Shown piece after piece: positions 51,802 through 61,580 of a DNA stretch of 64,000 nt. A model generated the notes under the pieces. That model saw nothing but the letters and a program-made list of their open reading frames with translations, did no database searches and had not been told where the DNA came from. The position numbers and the translations under genes were made by a program. The DNA is from RYN-428 sp035551995 (GTDB lineage: Bacteria; Planctomycetota; Phycisphaerae; Tepidisphaerales; Tepidisphaeraceae). Each line of letters begins with the position of its first letter. Position 1 is the first letter of the stretch. The stretch spans positions 15,493-79,492 of the forward strand of contig DASZME010000067.1 in NCBI GenBank assembly GCA_035551995.1, given 5' to 3'.

Positions 51802-54800
51802 ATGGCAGACGTGGACATAGAACGCGCACGCGCAATTTTCACCAAGGCTCGCGAGTTGGCCCTGGCCGAGCGAAACGCCTACCTGCAACAGGCCTGCGCC
51901 GGCGACTCCGACTTGTTTGCCGAAGTACGGCAGCTCTTGGCTTTTGCCGACCATGAGTCGCTGGCTCTCGACAGCGCCAGCTCGTCGTCGAAGATAGATG
52001 AAGCCATCGCCGCGAAAAAAAACGGGGACTCTGCGCCTTGCAGCTCGGCGATCGCCCTGGACCGCTTTACCCTCATCCGCCAGATTGGCGAGGGGGGAAT
52101 GGGCGATGTCTTTCTGGCTACGCATCCCATCACCGGACTTGAAATCGCCGTCAAACGTCTCAAACCCGGCTTGGTGAACGACCCGCAGCACGTTCAGCGC
52201 TTTCTCACGGAAGCTCGGCACATGTACCATCTCAATCATCCGCACATCCTGCGGATCATGGAGGTCTGGGATCCGCCGGCCGGGCCCTATTACGTGATGC
52301 CGTATATGGAGAAAGGATCGCTGGCGAACCAGATTCAGCGCGGCCAGCCCTCCGATTACGTCTTCACGCTCCGTTTGTCCCGGCAGATCGCCGATGCGCT
52401 GGCGTACGCGCACAGCAAGGGGATCATCCATCGCGATCTCAAGCCATTAAACGTTCTAATGGACAATGAAGGCCGGGCTTTCCTAAGCGACTTCGGCCTC
52501 GTCAGGCCGTTCAATACGCACGATCCCGACCTTGACGTGCGCGCCAAGGAAAGCGCCGGCACGGCGGGTTACATGTCACCGGCCGTGTCAAAGGGAGAAG
52601 CGGAGGACACGCGCTGCGACATCTACAGTTTCGGCGCCATGCTGTATGAGTTGCTGACCGGGCATGTTCCGTACGAAGGAAAATCGATCTACGAAGTGCG
52701 CCACAAAGTGCTGGCCGGCCCGCCCAAGCCGATCCTCAAGCGTAACCCGCACGCGTCACCGGGCCTGGTGAAGATCGCCGAAGGGGCGATGGGCCGGGAA
52801 CTACGCGACCGCTATTCGTCGATGGCCGATGTGCTGGCCGATCTCGCGCGGCTGGAACACGACAAGCCGCCGGTTGGGCCGCATGGGCGGGAACTGAAAA
52901 AGTCGCCGATCCAATGGATCGTCGCCGCGGCGGCATTGGCGGCGGTCGTTATTACCGCGTTTGTTGTAGTTCGACGGTGGCCGCAGATCTTTCCTCATGC
53001 TCCGTTGACTGCCAAAGAAATCATCGCCCATTTGCCGGGCACGACGTCAAGTAAACTCCTCGTTGAGGTCAAAGCGATCGATCCAACGCTGCCCTTTCTC
53101 CCGCCGCCGCCGACGCTGGTGACGCATACGGATAGCGCGGGACATCGCGTTGTCGACCTGATGCCGTTGATCGACCCGGCAAGGGATGGGGGCGGCGGCG
53201 TGTGGCGGAAGAACGCGAATGGGATTTCTTCCGACGCCGACGAAAACTGTATGTTGAGAATCCCCTACGAACCACCGGCGGAATACGACTTCAAGGTCGA
53301 GTTCACGCGAGTCGAGGGGAACGCCGAAGTCTTTCAATGTCTTTCGGCCAATACCACTCAGGTCTGGTGGGTCATGGGAAGGGAATGGGGTCAGAACCAC
53401 AATGTGTTTTGCGGTTTCTGGCGCTACTGGGGTGACTACAGTAAGGAGGCTCAAGGCGATCACCCTTGCCATACCGGCGGTCTTACGACCGGCCGCAAAT
53501 ACACGTCCGTAATCCAGGTTCGCCACGATTCGATTGCTGTGTTGCTGGACGGAGACGAGATCGTCCGTTTCAAGACCGATTACCATGATATGTGGGTTCC
53601 GGGGTTCCGGAAGTGGTTGGGTCTGGACCTGGGCGTAGGTAGCAAAAACAGCCCGACCCTGTTTCATTCCATCGAAGTGGTCGAGCGCAGCGCAAAGGGA
53701 ACGGCTTGGCCGCATGCAATCGACGGTCCCGAGCTCCGCCGGGTAATGAGGGCGTATCCGGGCAGCGGGCATGTCTTTTTCTCACCCGATGGCCGATTCG
53801 TGGCCTCGCTGGGGTTCAACGACGAAGGCTTTTTTCTTTGGGGCATCGGAGATACGCGCCCTCTCGTCAAGTTCCCGGGCGGTGGTCACACCCGCGCGTT
53901 CCTTCCCGGCGGCCGTGGCGTGATCACTTGCGGAGGACCCCAGTACGGTTGGTACGACTTTGCGGGGAACTGGACAAGCCTTGACGATGTCGAGGAGAAC
54001 TTCAACTGGCTCGACTACTCAACAAAAGCGTCGTTGCTGGCAACTGGCGCTTTTGGACACCCCTCGATTCACATCTACGACACGTCGGACTTTCCAACTT
54101 TGAAAGAGGTGCGAAACATACAGTGGGAAAAGTGGGTACCCTCCGACAGTCAGGCCAATTGGTTCATCTTCTCTCCTGACGGCAGCCAGATTGCGACCTA
54201 CATCGACGGTCAAGGGCTATCGACGATTGTCCTCATTGGCACTGCCACCGGAACGGAACTGTGGCATAGCCAGAGCGAAGGCCCGCATTTGCCGCGCTCT
54301 CTCGCGTTCGACAATCGCGGCAAGCGAATCTTGGGCTTTACCCAGAAACTAGCCTGCGTGCGCGACGCCAAGACCGGCGAAATCATCGCGCGCTGCGAAC
54401 ATCGCACGAACGTACGTGCCGCCTTCTTCTCCGCCGACGACAAATTCTTCTTCACCGCCGACCACGACCCAGCCGGCGGTCTGCACTGCTGGAATCTTTC
54501 GACCGGCAAGGAAATCGAACGGTTCACCACGCCGGTCGCGGTCAACGGCCTGGCGCTTTCCAAAGACGGCCATCGCCTGCTGGCGGCGTGCGACGATTGG
54601 ACGGTTCGGCTGTTTGACGCCGACACCGGCAGGCAACTGCACCGCTACATCGGCCACGACAAAGCCGTGAACTGCGTGGCGTTTTCGCCTGACGAAATGA
54701 CGTTCGCATCCGGCAGCGACGACCGCACCGTCCGCATCTGGAACGTGCTAACCGGCCCGGCAGCTTTAACCCACCCCGCTACCGCGCCGACCACTCGGCC

Positions 54801-54816
54801 GGCCGGCGCGAAGTAA
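51802..54816 (+). CDS. Membrane Ser/Thr protein kinase with WD40-type C-terminal sensor
   Basis: 1004 residues. After an N-terminal helical domain (ARAIFTKARELALAERNAYL, typical of such kinases) comes a complete kinase domain: glycine loop GEGGMG (96-101), Lys118 in AVKRL, catalytic loop HRDLKPLN (210-217), DFG at 230-232 and activation segment SAGTAGYMSP. A membrane helix follows at about 371-393. Outside lies a roughly 200-residue beta-sandwich (WRKNANGISSDADENCMLRI onward) resembling DUF1080/LamG-type domains. Then WD40-like propeller repeats run to the end (VNCVAFSPDEMTFASGSDD, then RTVRIWNVLTG). It probably senses an extracytoplasmic ligand and signals to the divergently encoded sigma factor. 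Confidence 0.93.
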   Translation: MADVDIERARAIFTKARELALAERNAYLQQACAGDSDLFAEVRQLLAFADHESLALDSASSSSKIDEAIAAKKNGDSAPCSSAIALDRFTLIRQIGEGGMGDVFLATHPITGLEIAVKRLKPGLVNDPQHVQRFLTEARHMYHLNHPHILRIMEVWDPPAGPYYVMPYMEKGSLANQIQRGQPSDYVFTLRLSRQIADALAYAHSKGIIHRDLKPLNVLMDNEGRAFLSDFGLVRPFNTHDPDLDVRAKESAGTAGYMSPAVSKGEAEDTRCDIYSFGAMLYELLTGHVPYEGKSIYEVRHKVLAGPPKPILKRNPHASPGLVKIAEGAMGRELRDRYSSMADVLADLARLEHDKPPVGPHGRELKKSPIQWIVAAAALAAVVITAFVVVRRWPQIFPHAPLTAKEIIAHLPGTTSSKLLVEVKAIDPTLPFLPPPPTLVTHTDSAGHRVVDLMPLIDPARDGGGGVWRKNANGISSDADENCMLRIPYEPPAEYDFKVEFTRVEGNAEVFQCLSANTTQVWWVMGREWGQNHNVFCGFWRYWGDYSKEAQGDHPCHTGGLTTGRKYTSVIQVRHDSIAVLLDGDEIVRFKTDYHDMWVPGFRKWLGLDLGVGSKNSPTLFHSIEVVERSAKGTAWPHAIDGPELRRVMRAYPGSGHVFFSPDGRFVASLGFNDEGFFLWGIGDTRPLVKFPGGGHTRAFLPGGRGVITCGGPQYGWYDFAGNWTSLDDVEENFNWLDYSTKASLLATGAFGHPSIHIYDTSDFPTLKEVRNIQWEKWVPSDSQANWFIFSPDGSQIATYIDGQGLSTIVLIGTATGTELWHSQSEGPHLPRSLAFDNRGKRILGFTQKLACVRDAKTGEIIARCEHRTNVRAAFFSADDKFFFTADHDPAGGLHCWNLSTGKEIERFTTPVAVNGLALSKDGHRLLAACDDWTVRLFDADTGRQLHRYIGHDKAVNCVAFSPDEMTFASGSDDRTVRIWNVLTGPAALTHPATAPTTRPAGAK

Positions 54817-54886
54817 CCAACCCCCGGCAAGTCCGACCTCGCGGTATTCGTTCCGTCCCTTAAAGATCAATTCTCAAATCGCGCCG

Positions 54887-54904
54887 AAAAATTCGCGAAT
54901 TTTT
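54887..54904. terminator. 18-bp palindrome after the kinase gene
   Basis: AAAAATTCGCGAATTTTT is perfectly symmetric and ends in a T-run; it lies 70 nt after the kinase stop. It could be a terminator or an operator for the following HTH gene. The rest of the 247-nt spacer has nothing I recognise. Confidence 0.35.
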
Positions 54905-55063
54905 TCGCGGGTGACGCAAGTGCATTACGCCAATTGGAATGTGATGACAAATGTCCAACCGCCGCGGTTTTTTGCTTCTCGGCAAGGGTGCGTTCCATGC
55001 GGGCCTTGGCGGGCCTCGTGTGAACATTCCTGGTCCGACGCTCTTTTTATTTCGGGATCCGCC

Positions 55064-55387
55064 ATGAACCGCACCGATCCGCAGATGCGCATCGATCAAT
55101 TTCCGGCGCTGCCGCTGGAGCCTGGCCATTGGGACGCGGTCTTCGCCGAGTTGCGATTTTCGCCTCAGCAGCGACAGGTCACAGAATTGGTGCTGCGCGG
55201 GCTCAGTGACAAGCAGATCGCATCTCGTTTGCAAATCAGGCCTCCGACGGTTCGGACCTATCTCAATCGCATTGCCGCAAGAACTCGGACCAGGGGTCGC
55301 ATGGAGCTGGCCATGCACGTGCTGGCCATCTCCCACCGGGTCACAGTCGAACGCCTGTCATTCATCGCGATGACACCAAAACATTGA
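55064..55387 (+). CDS. LuxR-type (GerE) HTH protein without receiver domain
   Basis: 107 residues from ATG 55064. Nearly the whole protein is a GerE helix-turn-helix: FSPQQRQVTELVLRGLSDKQ then IASRLQIRPPTVRTYLNRI (about 33-72). There is no receiver or ligand domain. Such solo HTH proteins bind DNA directly and are recruited in planctomycetes next to surface-protein genes. The large surface protein gene follows after 131 nt on the same strand. A longer frame from 54911 exists, but its added part is low in protein-like character. Confidence 0.85.
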   Translation: MNRTDPQMRIDQFPALPLEPGHWDAVFAELRFSPQQRQVTELVLRGLSDKQIASRLQIRPPTVRTYLNRIAARTRTRGRMELAMHVLAISHRVTVERLSFIAMTPKH

Positions 55388-55518
55388 CTCAGAAATGACG
55401 GCTTTCGGGGACATCATCGGCGATCTATGCTCCCGAACTCTCGCTGGGAACGTCCCGGGCGACGGGCATCGAAGGATCGCTCTTATTCATCTGTTTTAAG
55501 GAAGGAACCATATTAATC

Positions 55519-58500
55519 ATGTTTCAAAAGTTAAACGAGCGCCGGCGTCGCCATGCGGTGTTGTGCAACGCAACCGCCGGAATGGTTGAGCCGCTGGAAA
55601 GCCGGCTGTTGATGACGACTGTAGTAGTCAACACGGCGATAGACACGTTGTATCCGGCAGGTTCTGGATTAGTCAGCATCCGCAATGCGGTGGAAACCGC
55701 CGACAGCGGCACAACACCGACCACCATCACGTTTGATCCAACGATGTTCGCCACGGCCCAATCGATCATTCTCAACGGAACACAGCTGGAGTTGTCGAAC
55801 ACGACCGAGCCGACCATCATCATCGGCCCGGCGGCGGGCCTGACGCTTGACGGTAACGCCAACAGCCGCATCTTCAAGATCGATAGCAACGTATCGGCCG
55901 AGATTTCAGACCTGACGATTACGAATGGCCAATCGCAAGGGTACGACTATGGCGGCGGCGGCATCAACAACGCAGGTACGCTGGTCCTGACCGGCGCCAC
56001 ACTGTCAGGCAACCACGGGGCGGTCGGCGGCGGTCTGAACAACTCCGGCACCGCGACGCTTGCCGATGACACGTTCACCGGCGGCGTCTCTAATAATGAC
56101 GGCCTCGGTGGCACCGGCTACGCGGCAGGCGTGGCAAGCAACGGCACGATGACGGTCGAGGATTGCACGATCGTCGACAACACCGCCAACAGCGGCGCCG
56201 CCGGGCTCTCGTGCATCGGCGGTACCTGCACGGTCGTCAATTCGATTATCGCCGATAACCTCAACAACGGGACGGACACCGGCGATGCAAGCGGTACGTT
56301 CACTTCGTACGGCTACAACCTGGTCGGAGCGACCGACGGCAGCAGTGGTTGGAATGTCGCCGACAAGACTGGAACCGCGGCAAGCCTCCTAAGCCCCGAT
56401 CTTGGCGCGCTTGCCAACAACGGGGGACCAACCGACACGTTCTTGCCCAACGCGGGTAGCCCGGTCATCGGGGCGGGGACGACGCTATTCGTGCCGGCCG
56501 CGCTGGTATACGACCAGAGAGGATTGGACCGTGAGACAAGCGGCGCCGTGGACATCGGGGCTGTCGAACAGGCGTCGACGGCGGCTGCCCCGACCCTCAC
56601 GACCGCGACCGTGAATTCCACATCCGACGCGGCCGCCACCTCCGGTACGATGACGCTACGCGGAGCCATCGCGCTGGCGAACAGCCCGTTCGTCTCCCCG
56701 TCGTTCACCATCAATTTTGACCCGACGGCGTTCGCTGCGGCGCAGACGATCACGATCGCGACCGGGAACGATCCGTTCACGTTTAGCAGCCCCTTCGCGT
56801 CGATCACGCTGACCGGACCCGACGCCGGGCTGACGATCACGACGGCCAACACCACTGTCGGCGCGGACGGCCTTTTGGTTTACGTGATGGCCGAAGCCAA
56901 CGTCGGCCTAAGCGCGGTGACGTTCACCGGCGGTCAGCAAGTGACCACCAACTCCTCCGGCTATGGCGGCGCGTTCGACGTCGACCCCTACGGGACAATG
57001 TCCCTGACCGATTCCACGATTACGGATTGCAACGCCGACTACGGCGGCGCCCTTCTCAACAACGGCTACGTTACGCTTATCAACGATACCTTTTTTGGGA
57101 ACTCAAGCGGTGACGGCGATGGCGGCGCGATCTACACCCGAAGAGAAGGCACTCCGGCGACCCTGGCGATCGAGAATTGCACCATCGTGGGCAACTCGGC
57201 CGAGGGCAAAGGCGGCGGGATCGCCGACGAGCCCAACGGGGTTGGGAACACGACCGTCACGATCGCCAACAGCGTCGTCGCCGGGAACACCGCAGGCAAC
57301 TCGGGGCCCGACATCGAAGGCGCCGTCACCACAGACGAGGGGTACAACCTGTTCGGAGCGGTCGATGGTTCCTCGTCTGGATTGCTCGCGTCTGACTTGA
57401 CCGGCTCAACCGACGCGCCGCTGGCGCCGGATCTTGGCTCGCTGGCGGATAATGGCGGGCCAACTCAAACGTTGGTCCCGCAAGCCGGCAGCCCCGTGAT
57501 CGGCGCCGGAGAGGTCTCGCTGATTCCCAGCGGAGTGACCACCGACCAACGCGGCCTGCCGCGTACGCTCAATGGAGCGGTGGACATCGGCGCCGTCGAA
57601 GTTCAGTCCTCCGGCGGACAGACGGGCGCGGCGGCCACGACAACTACCCTCGGCGCATCGAGCGCATCGATCGCGTCTGGCGACTCCGTTACGCTGAGGG
57701 CGAGCGTGTCATCCGCCACGGGACAGCCGACCGGCGCCGTGACGTTTCTCGACGACGGCGGCGTGATCGGCAGCGCTCAACTGGCATCCGGCACGGCCAT
57801 GCTCACGACGGCCACCTTGGCTTCCGGGTCCAACAGCATCACCGCCAGCTATAGCGGCGATTCCATTTTCGCGGCAAGCACTTCCGCCGCGGCCACGATC
57901 ACGGTGGGTGGCGCCCCGGCGATCTATATCACTGATGGCGCCAAAGGGACGATCGGCGAGTACACGACCAGCGGCGCCGCGGTGAACGCATCTTTGGTGT
58001 CGGGCCTGGCCCGGCCCGCCAACCTCTCGCTTCTGGGCAACGATCTTTACGTTGCCGACTTGAACAGTGACTCCGTCGGCGAATACACGACCTCCGGCGC
58101 AGCGGTGAATCCCTCACTTATCTCGGGTGTATATCCATGGTCCTTGGCCGCGACCAGCACCGACATTTACGTGGTGGACAATAGCCTGGGAACGGTCAGT
58201 GATTATAGTCTGGATGGCACGGCCATGAATACACAGTTAGTCACCGGATTGTTCGGACCGGGGGCCATCGTGGCAGACGGACCCGACCTATTCATCGAAA
58301 ATAATGTCGGGGCGAATATCCGCGAAACGACCACTGCAGGCGCGACAGTCGAGGCGCCTTTCCTATCGGGGTTGAATGGCGCCTCGGGGATGGCGATCTC
58401 CGGCACTAACCTTTTCGTCTGCAATTACGGATCAAACACGGTCGGCGAGTACACGACATCCGGCGCTACGGTCAACGCTTCGCTTATAACCGGCTTGGAC

Positions 58501-59667
58501 GGTCCAAACTCCATCGCCGTGTACGGTGGCGATTTGTACGTTGTCAGTACTACGTCCGGGACCATCGGGCAATACACGATGTCGGGCGCGACCGTGAACG
58601 CGTCTTTCATTTCGGGGCTGGCTTCACCGCTGGGGATCGCCATTGGGGGCAGCATTTCGACGACATCAACGGCGGCGAGCGTGACGAGCGTGACCGCCTC
58701 CGCCCAGACCATCGCAACCGGCGAATCCGAGGTATTCACCGCTACCGTCGCTCCTGCCGCTGGCCCCGGATCAGCGCCGACCGGCGCCGTGACATTCCTC
58801 GACAACGGCGCGGCGATCGGCAGCGCGCAACTCGTTTCCGGCACGGCCATTTTTACAACCGCGCTGCCCGTCGGCTCCAACAGCATAACCGCCAGTTACA
58901 GCGGCGATTCTAATTACGCCCCCAGCGCCTCCGCCGCACTGACGCAAACGATCCTTGCCGCTTCTTCCGCCACGCCGACCCTCCCATCAATTTCGGTCCC
59001 GACCAGCGGCTTGGCCGGCGGCAAATTTATCGTCAAGGCTCCCATCGTCATCACCAATACCGGTTCCACGCTCAGCGGCGAATTCGCGGTGGTCCTTTAT
59101 CTCGACTTGGCCGACTCCGGCCTCGACGCCAATCCGATTCAGCTTGATAAGCTTCTCAAGCATGCCGTGCTGAAGAGCGGCAAAGGGTTCGCCGCTCCGT
59201 TGAAAACCAACGCGCTGCCGACCTCCGTTCCCAGCGGCACATATCATCTCGTGGCCGAGGTCACCGACCCGTCGGGAAACGTGAATTTCGTTACTTCGGC
59301 GCAAACGGTCACAATCGCCGCGGCGTTCGTGCAGCCGGCGGCGACCGTCGGCGCCGTGGCGCCCTCCTCCATCGTGCCGGGCAAGAGCGGGTCGCTGATC
59401 GTCACCGTCGCCAATAACGGCAATGTCGCGGCTAGCGCCGTGACCATCTCGCTCAGTCCCTCTTCCGACAATTCAACGCCGATCGCCGGCGCGATCCTCG
59501 ACCAGATCCATTCCGGGGCCAGAATCCTGCCGGGCAAGAGCAAGTCGTTCCGCCTGCGTTTCAAGGTTCCATCCGGCACTGCGGCCGGGACGTACTATCC
59601 ATATCTATCGATCGCCCTCGGCGGAGTCACAACAACGACACTGGGCGCGGCGTTCACCGTGTCGTAA
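55519..59667 (+). CDS. Large exported surface protein with LEPR-XLL-like motif, right-handed beta-helix and Ig-like repeats
   Basis: 1382 residues. The N-terminus carries an Arg-rich start and the motif LESRLL (26-31), like the LEPR-XLL signal of planctomycete surface proteins. Two beta-helix (choice-of-anchor Q-type) domains follow, at about 35-350 and 360-695, each ending in a DQRGLxR...GAVDIGAVE motif. Next come an Ig-like repeat (705-795, PTGAVTFLDDGGVIGSAQL), a block of NHL-like propeller repeats (797-1045, GEYTTSGAxVN repeated), a second Ig-like repeat (1048-1147) and a CARDB-like domain to the end. Thr/Ala/Gly/Ser-rich composition fits an extracellular role. There is no LPXTG or PEP-CTERM tail. 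A weak AAGGAAGGAA ribosome site lies upstream. Confidence 0.9.
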   Translation: MFQKLNERRRRHAVLCNATAGMVEPLESRLLMTTVVVNTAIDTLYPAGSGLVSIRNAVETADSGTTPTTITFDPTMFATAQSIILNGTQLELSNTTEPTIIIGPAAGLTLDGNANSRIFKIDSNVSAEISDLTITNGQSQGYDYGGGGINNAGTLVLTGATLSGNHGAVGGGLNNSGTATLADDTFTGGVSNNDGLGGTGYAAGVASNGTMTVEDCTIVDNTANSGAAGLSCIGGTCTVVNSIIADNLNNGTDTGDASGTFTSYGYNLVGATDGSSGWNVADKTGTAASLLSPDLGALANNGGPTDTFLPNAGSPVIGAGTTLFVPAALVYDQRGLDRETSGAVDIGAVEQASTAAAPTLTTATVNSTSDAAATSGTMTLRGAIALANSPFVSPSFTINFDPTAFAAAQTITIATGNDPFTFSSPFASITLTGPDAGLTITTANTTVGADGLLVYVMAEANVGLSAVTFTGGQQVTTNSSGYGGAFDVDPYGTMSLTDSTITDCNADYGGALLNNGYVTLINDTFFGNSSGDGDGGAIYTRREGTPATLAIENCTIVGNSAEGKGGGIADEPNGVGNTTVTIANSVVAGNTAGNSGPDIEGAVTTDEGYNLFGAVDGSSSGLLASDLTGSTDAPLAPDLGSLADNGGPTQTLVPQAGSPVIGAGEVSLIPSGVTTDQRGLPRTLNGAVDIGAVEVQSSGGQTGAAATTTTLGASSASIASGDSVTLRASVSSATGQPTGAVTFLDDGGVIGSAQLASGTAMLTTATLASGSNSITASYSGDSIFAASTSAAATITVGGAPAIYITDGAKGTIGEYTTSGAAVNASLVSGLARPANLSLLGNDLYVADLNSDSVGEYTTSGAAVNPSLISGVYPWSLAATSTDIYVVDNSLGTVSDYSLDGTAMNTQLVTGLFGPGAIVADGPDLFIENNVGANIRETTTAGATVEAPFLSGLNGASGMAISGTNLFVCNYGSNTVGEYTTSGATVNASLITGLDGPNSIAVYGGDLYVVSTTSGTIGQYTMSGATVNASFISGLASPLGIAIGGSISTTSTAASVTSVTASAQTIATGESEVFTATVAPAAGPGSAPTGAVTFLDNGAAIGSAQLVSGTAIFTTALPVGSNSITASYSGDSNYAPSASAALTQTILAASSATPTLPSISVPTSGLAGGKFIVKAPIVITNTGSTLSGEFAVVLYLDLADSGLDANPIQLDKLLKHAVLKSGKGFAAPLKTNALPTSVPSGTYHLVAEVTDPSGNVNFVTSAQTVTIAAAFVQPAATVGAVAPSSIVPGKSGSLIVTVANNGNVAASAVTISLSPSSDNSTPIAGAILDQIHSGARILPGKSKSFRLRFKVPSGTAAGTYYPYLSIALGGVTTTTLGAAFTVS

Positions 59668-59942
59668 GCGTTGGGAACCGCTCCGGGGATGCCGGAGCCG
59701 CGACAATCGAGTTAAAATATCTGCGCGAATTCGGAGGAGCGATATCGAGGCTCGGTTGGGGATGCGTCATTCGACAAGCGAGACGCCGGACAACGAATTT
59801 GTCGGCCACGCGGTGCTTGTTGCCGTCGGAATTCCTGTTGATACGATCTGGATGGCGTGCGGTCGGCAATGTAGCATCTGGGCCAGTGTGATGGACCCAG
59901 TTGTTCGCCGCGTACACTATTCCTCAGGCAAGGATGCAGAAC

Positions 59943-60449
59943 ATGGATGATTCCGGAGATTCAAATCGTAAGCCCGCATTCCCATGGATGGTGGGCGCCG
60001 CCGCGGTTCAGTCGCAGAAGCCGGCGCCCAAGCGCCGCCAGACATTGGCTGAAATGTTGCGGTCGTCGGAATTGGCCGGAAGCACCGTAGCGTTGCACGA
60101 AGCCGTCGAAGCCGCCCAGGAAGCGGCGGCGAGAAAGGCCGAGGCGGCGGAATCGCCGGCGCCCGCGGAGGCGGTCGCGGCGCCTGCCGAAGCCGCCCCG
60201 ACGGCGTTGCCCGCCGCCGTTGCCGAGGCGCCGGCGTCAGCGGCGGCTTCCGTTCGCGATCGCGAGCCATCAAACGGCGGAAATCGCTATCATTTATATG
60301 CGAAGGTCAACGGAATATGGGTCTGGCAATTGACCGTCGATGCCCCTGGTCATGGAGAAGGGTTAAGCCAGGTCGTCGCCCGGCTCACGTCAAACCACGA
60401 GGGGCTGCCGATCCGGCTGGAGCAGGATGACGCCCTCGCGACTGAATGA
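59943..60449 (+). CDS. Ala-rich protein of unknown function
   Basis: 168 residues from ATG 59943 (AAGGA about 8 nt upstream). An N-terminal basic/polar part (KPAPKRRQTLAEMLRSSELA) is followed by an Ala/Glu/Pro low-complexity linker (EAAARKAEAAESPAPAEAVA), and a compact C-terminal domain of about 65 residues starts at NRYHLYAKVNGIWVWQLTVD. No signal peptide or membrane segment. The C-terminal domain looks globular but I know no family. It is convergent with purM, with only 4 nt between the stops. Confidence 0.7.
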   Translation: MDDSGDSNRKPAFPWMVGAAAVQSQKPAPKRRQTLAEMLRSSELAGSTVALHEAVEAAQEAAARKAEAAESPAPAEAVAAPAEAAPTALPAAVAEAPASAAASVRDREPSNGGNRYHLYAKVNGIWVWQLTVDAPGHGEGLSQVVARLTSNHEGLPIRLEQDDALATE

Positions 60450-60453
60450 GGCG

Positions 60454-61560
60454 CTATCGCACTTGCAGCGTGTCCCCTTCAAACGTGATCCCCAGCGGCG
60501 CGATCTCCACCGCCTTTCGCTCTGCTTGTTTTTCCACCGCGCCGGCGACCCAGGCGATATGACCCAGCCGCTGGGCGATGGCAACGCATTGAGCCGCAAT
60601 GCCCGCATCGACGTAGATCGCGAAGCCGACGCCCATATTGAACGTGGCGTATGCTTCCCGATCGCTCACGGGACCGTGCTCCTGGATGAAACGAAAGATC
60701 GGTAACGGCGTGCGAACGTCGGTAATCCGGTAGACGAACGGCTCGGCGAGTCGCATCAATTTTCGCCAACCGTGGCCGGTAACGTGCACGGCATAATGGG
60801 GACGCAAGCCGGCCGATTGCAGGGCGGCTATCAACCGAACGTAAATCACCGACGGATCAAGGAGCGCTTCGCCATACGATCGGCCATCGCCGGGAACGGG
60901 CGTCGCGTAGCCGTCGGGCAAACGATCCGCCAGCATTCGACAGAGCGTCAGCCCATTGGTTTGTACGCCTGAGGAAGCGAGGAAGATGATGGCGTCGCCG
61001 TCGCGGACGTCGCCGACGATGCGGCGTAATTTGGGACGAATGCGCCCCAGCGCCGACCCGGCAAGCACGATTGTTTCGGGATTGACGATCCCGCGAAGGG
61101 TCGGCGTTTCGCCGCCGCCCCAGACGGCGTCGGATTGCACGCATCCTTCGGCGAATCCAGCCGCCAAATCAGCCGCCCTAGACTCATCCTTGAACCAGTC
61201 GGCGTCGCCGACCGCGGCGTGCATCGCGATCGAGACCGGCAACGCCCCGACGGTAATCAAATCGTTCACCATCGTCGCCACCGTGTCGATGCCGATGTTG
61301 CGATAAAAACCGGGCCGGCCAAGCTTTTCCATCGCGTCGGCAATCAGGTTCTTGGTCCCCAGGCCCTCCTCCACATGCGCGAGGTATTCCTCCTGGGCTT
61401 CCAACAAATAGGCGCTTTCGCCGCGAATGCCCGCCGGTTCGGATAGGCCATGGCTCTTCAGCGCCGGCGTGGTTTTCGCCGCCGCTTGCTGGCAGGCGCG
61501 CTTGAATGCGTCCAGCCGATCGTAATTCACGCCGCTCTGCTCGTAACTGAGGCCGCTCAT
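60454..61560 (-). CDS. purM: Phosphoribosylformylglycinamidine cyclo-ligase (AIR synthetase)
   Basis: Purine biosynthesis enzyme that closes FGAM to AIR with ATP, cytoplasmic. From ATG 61560 (MSGLSYEQSGVNYDRLDAFK) it has 368 residues, within the PurM range. Motifs seen are YEQSGVNYDRLDAFK, GIDTVATMVNDLITVGALPV, GGGETPTLRGIV, IFLASSGVQTNGLTLCRML and the late VHVTGHGWRKLMRL. The usual motif GVGTKLKIA is replaced by a shorter stretch (ADAMEKLGRPGFYRNIGIDT), so this is a divergent PurM branch. The gene is unlinked to other purine genes here. PurM against related PurL/HypE folds is decided by the YEQSGVNYDR and TGHG motifs. Confidence 0.88.
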   Translation of the reverse strand: MSGLSYEQSGVNYDRLDAFKRACQQAAAKTTPALKSHGLSEPAGIRGESAYLLEAQEEYLAHVEEGLGTKNLIADAMEKLGRPGFYRNIGIDTVATMVNDLITVGALPVSIAMHAAVGDADWFKDESRAADLAAGFAEGCVQSDAVWGGGETPTLRGIVNPETIVLAGSALGRIRPKLRRIVGDVRDGDAIIFLASSGVQTNGLTLCRMLADRLPDGYATPVPGDGRSYGEALLDPSVIYVRLIAALQSAGLRPHYAVHVTGHGWRKLMRLAEPFVYRITDVRTPLPIFRFIQEHGPVSDREAYATFNMGVGFAIYVDAGIAAQCVAIAQRLGHIAWVAGAVEKQAERKAVEIAPLGITFEGDTLQVR

Positions 61561-61580
61561 GGCTGTCGTTGTACACGGAC

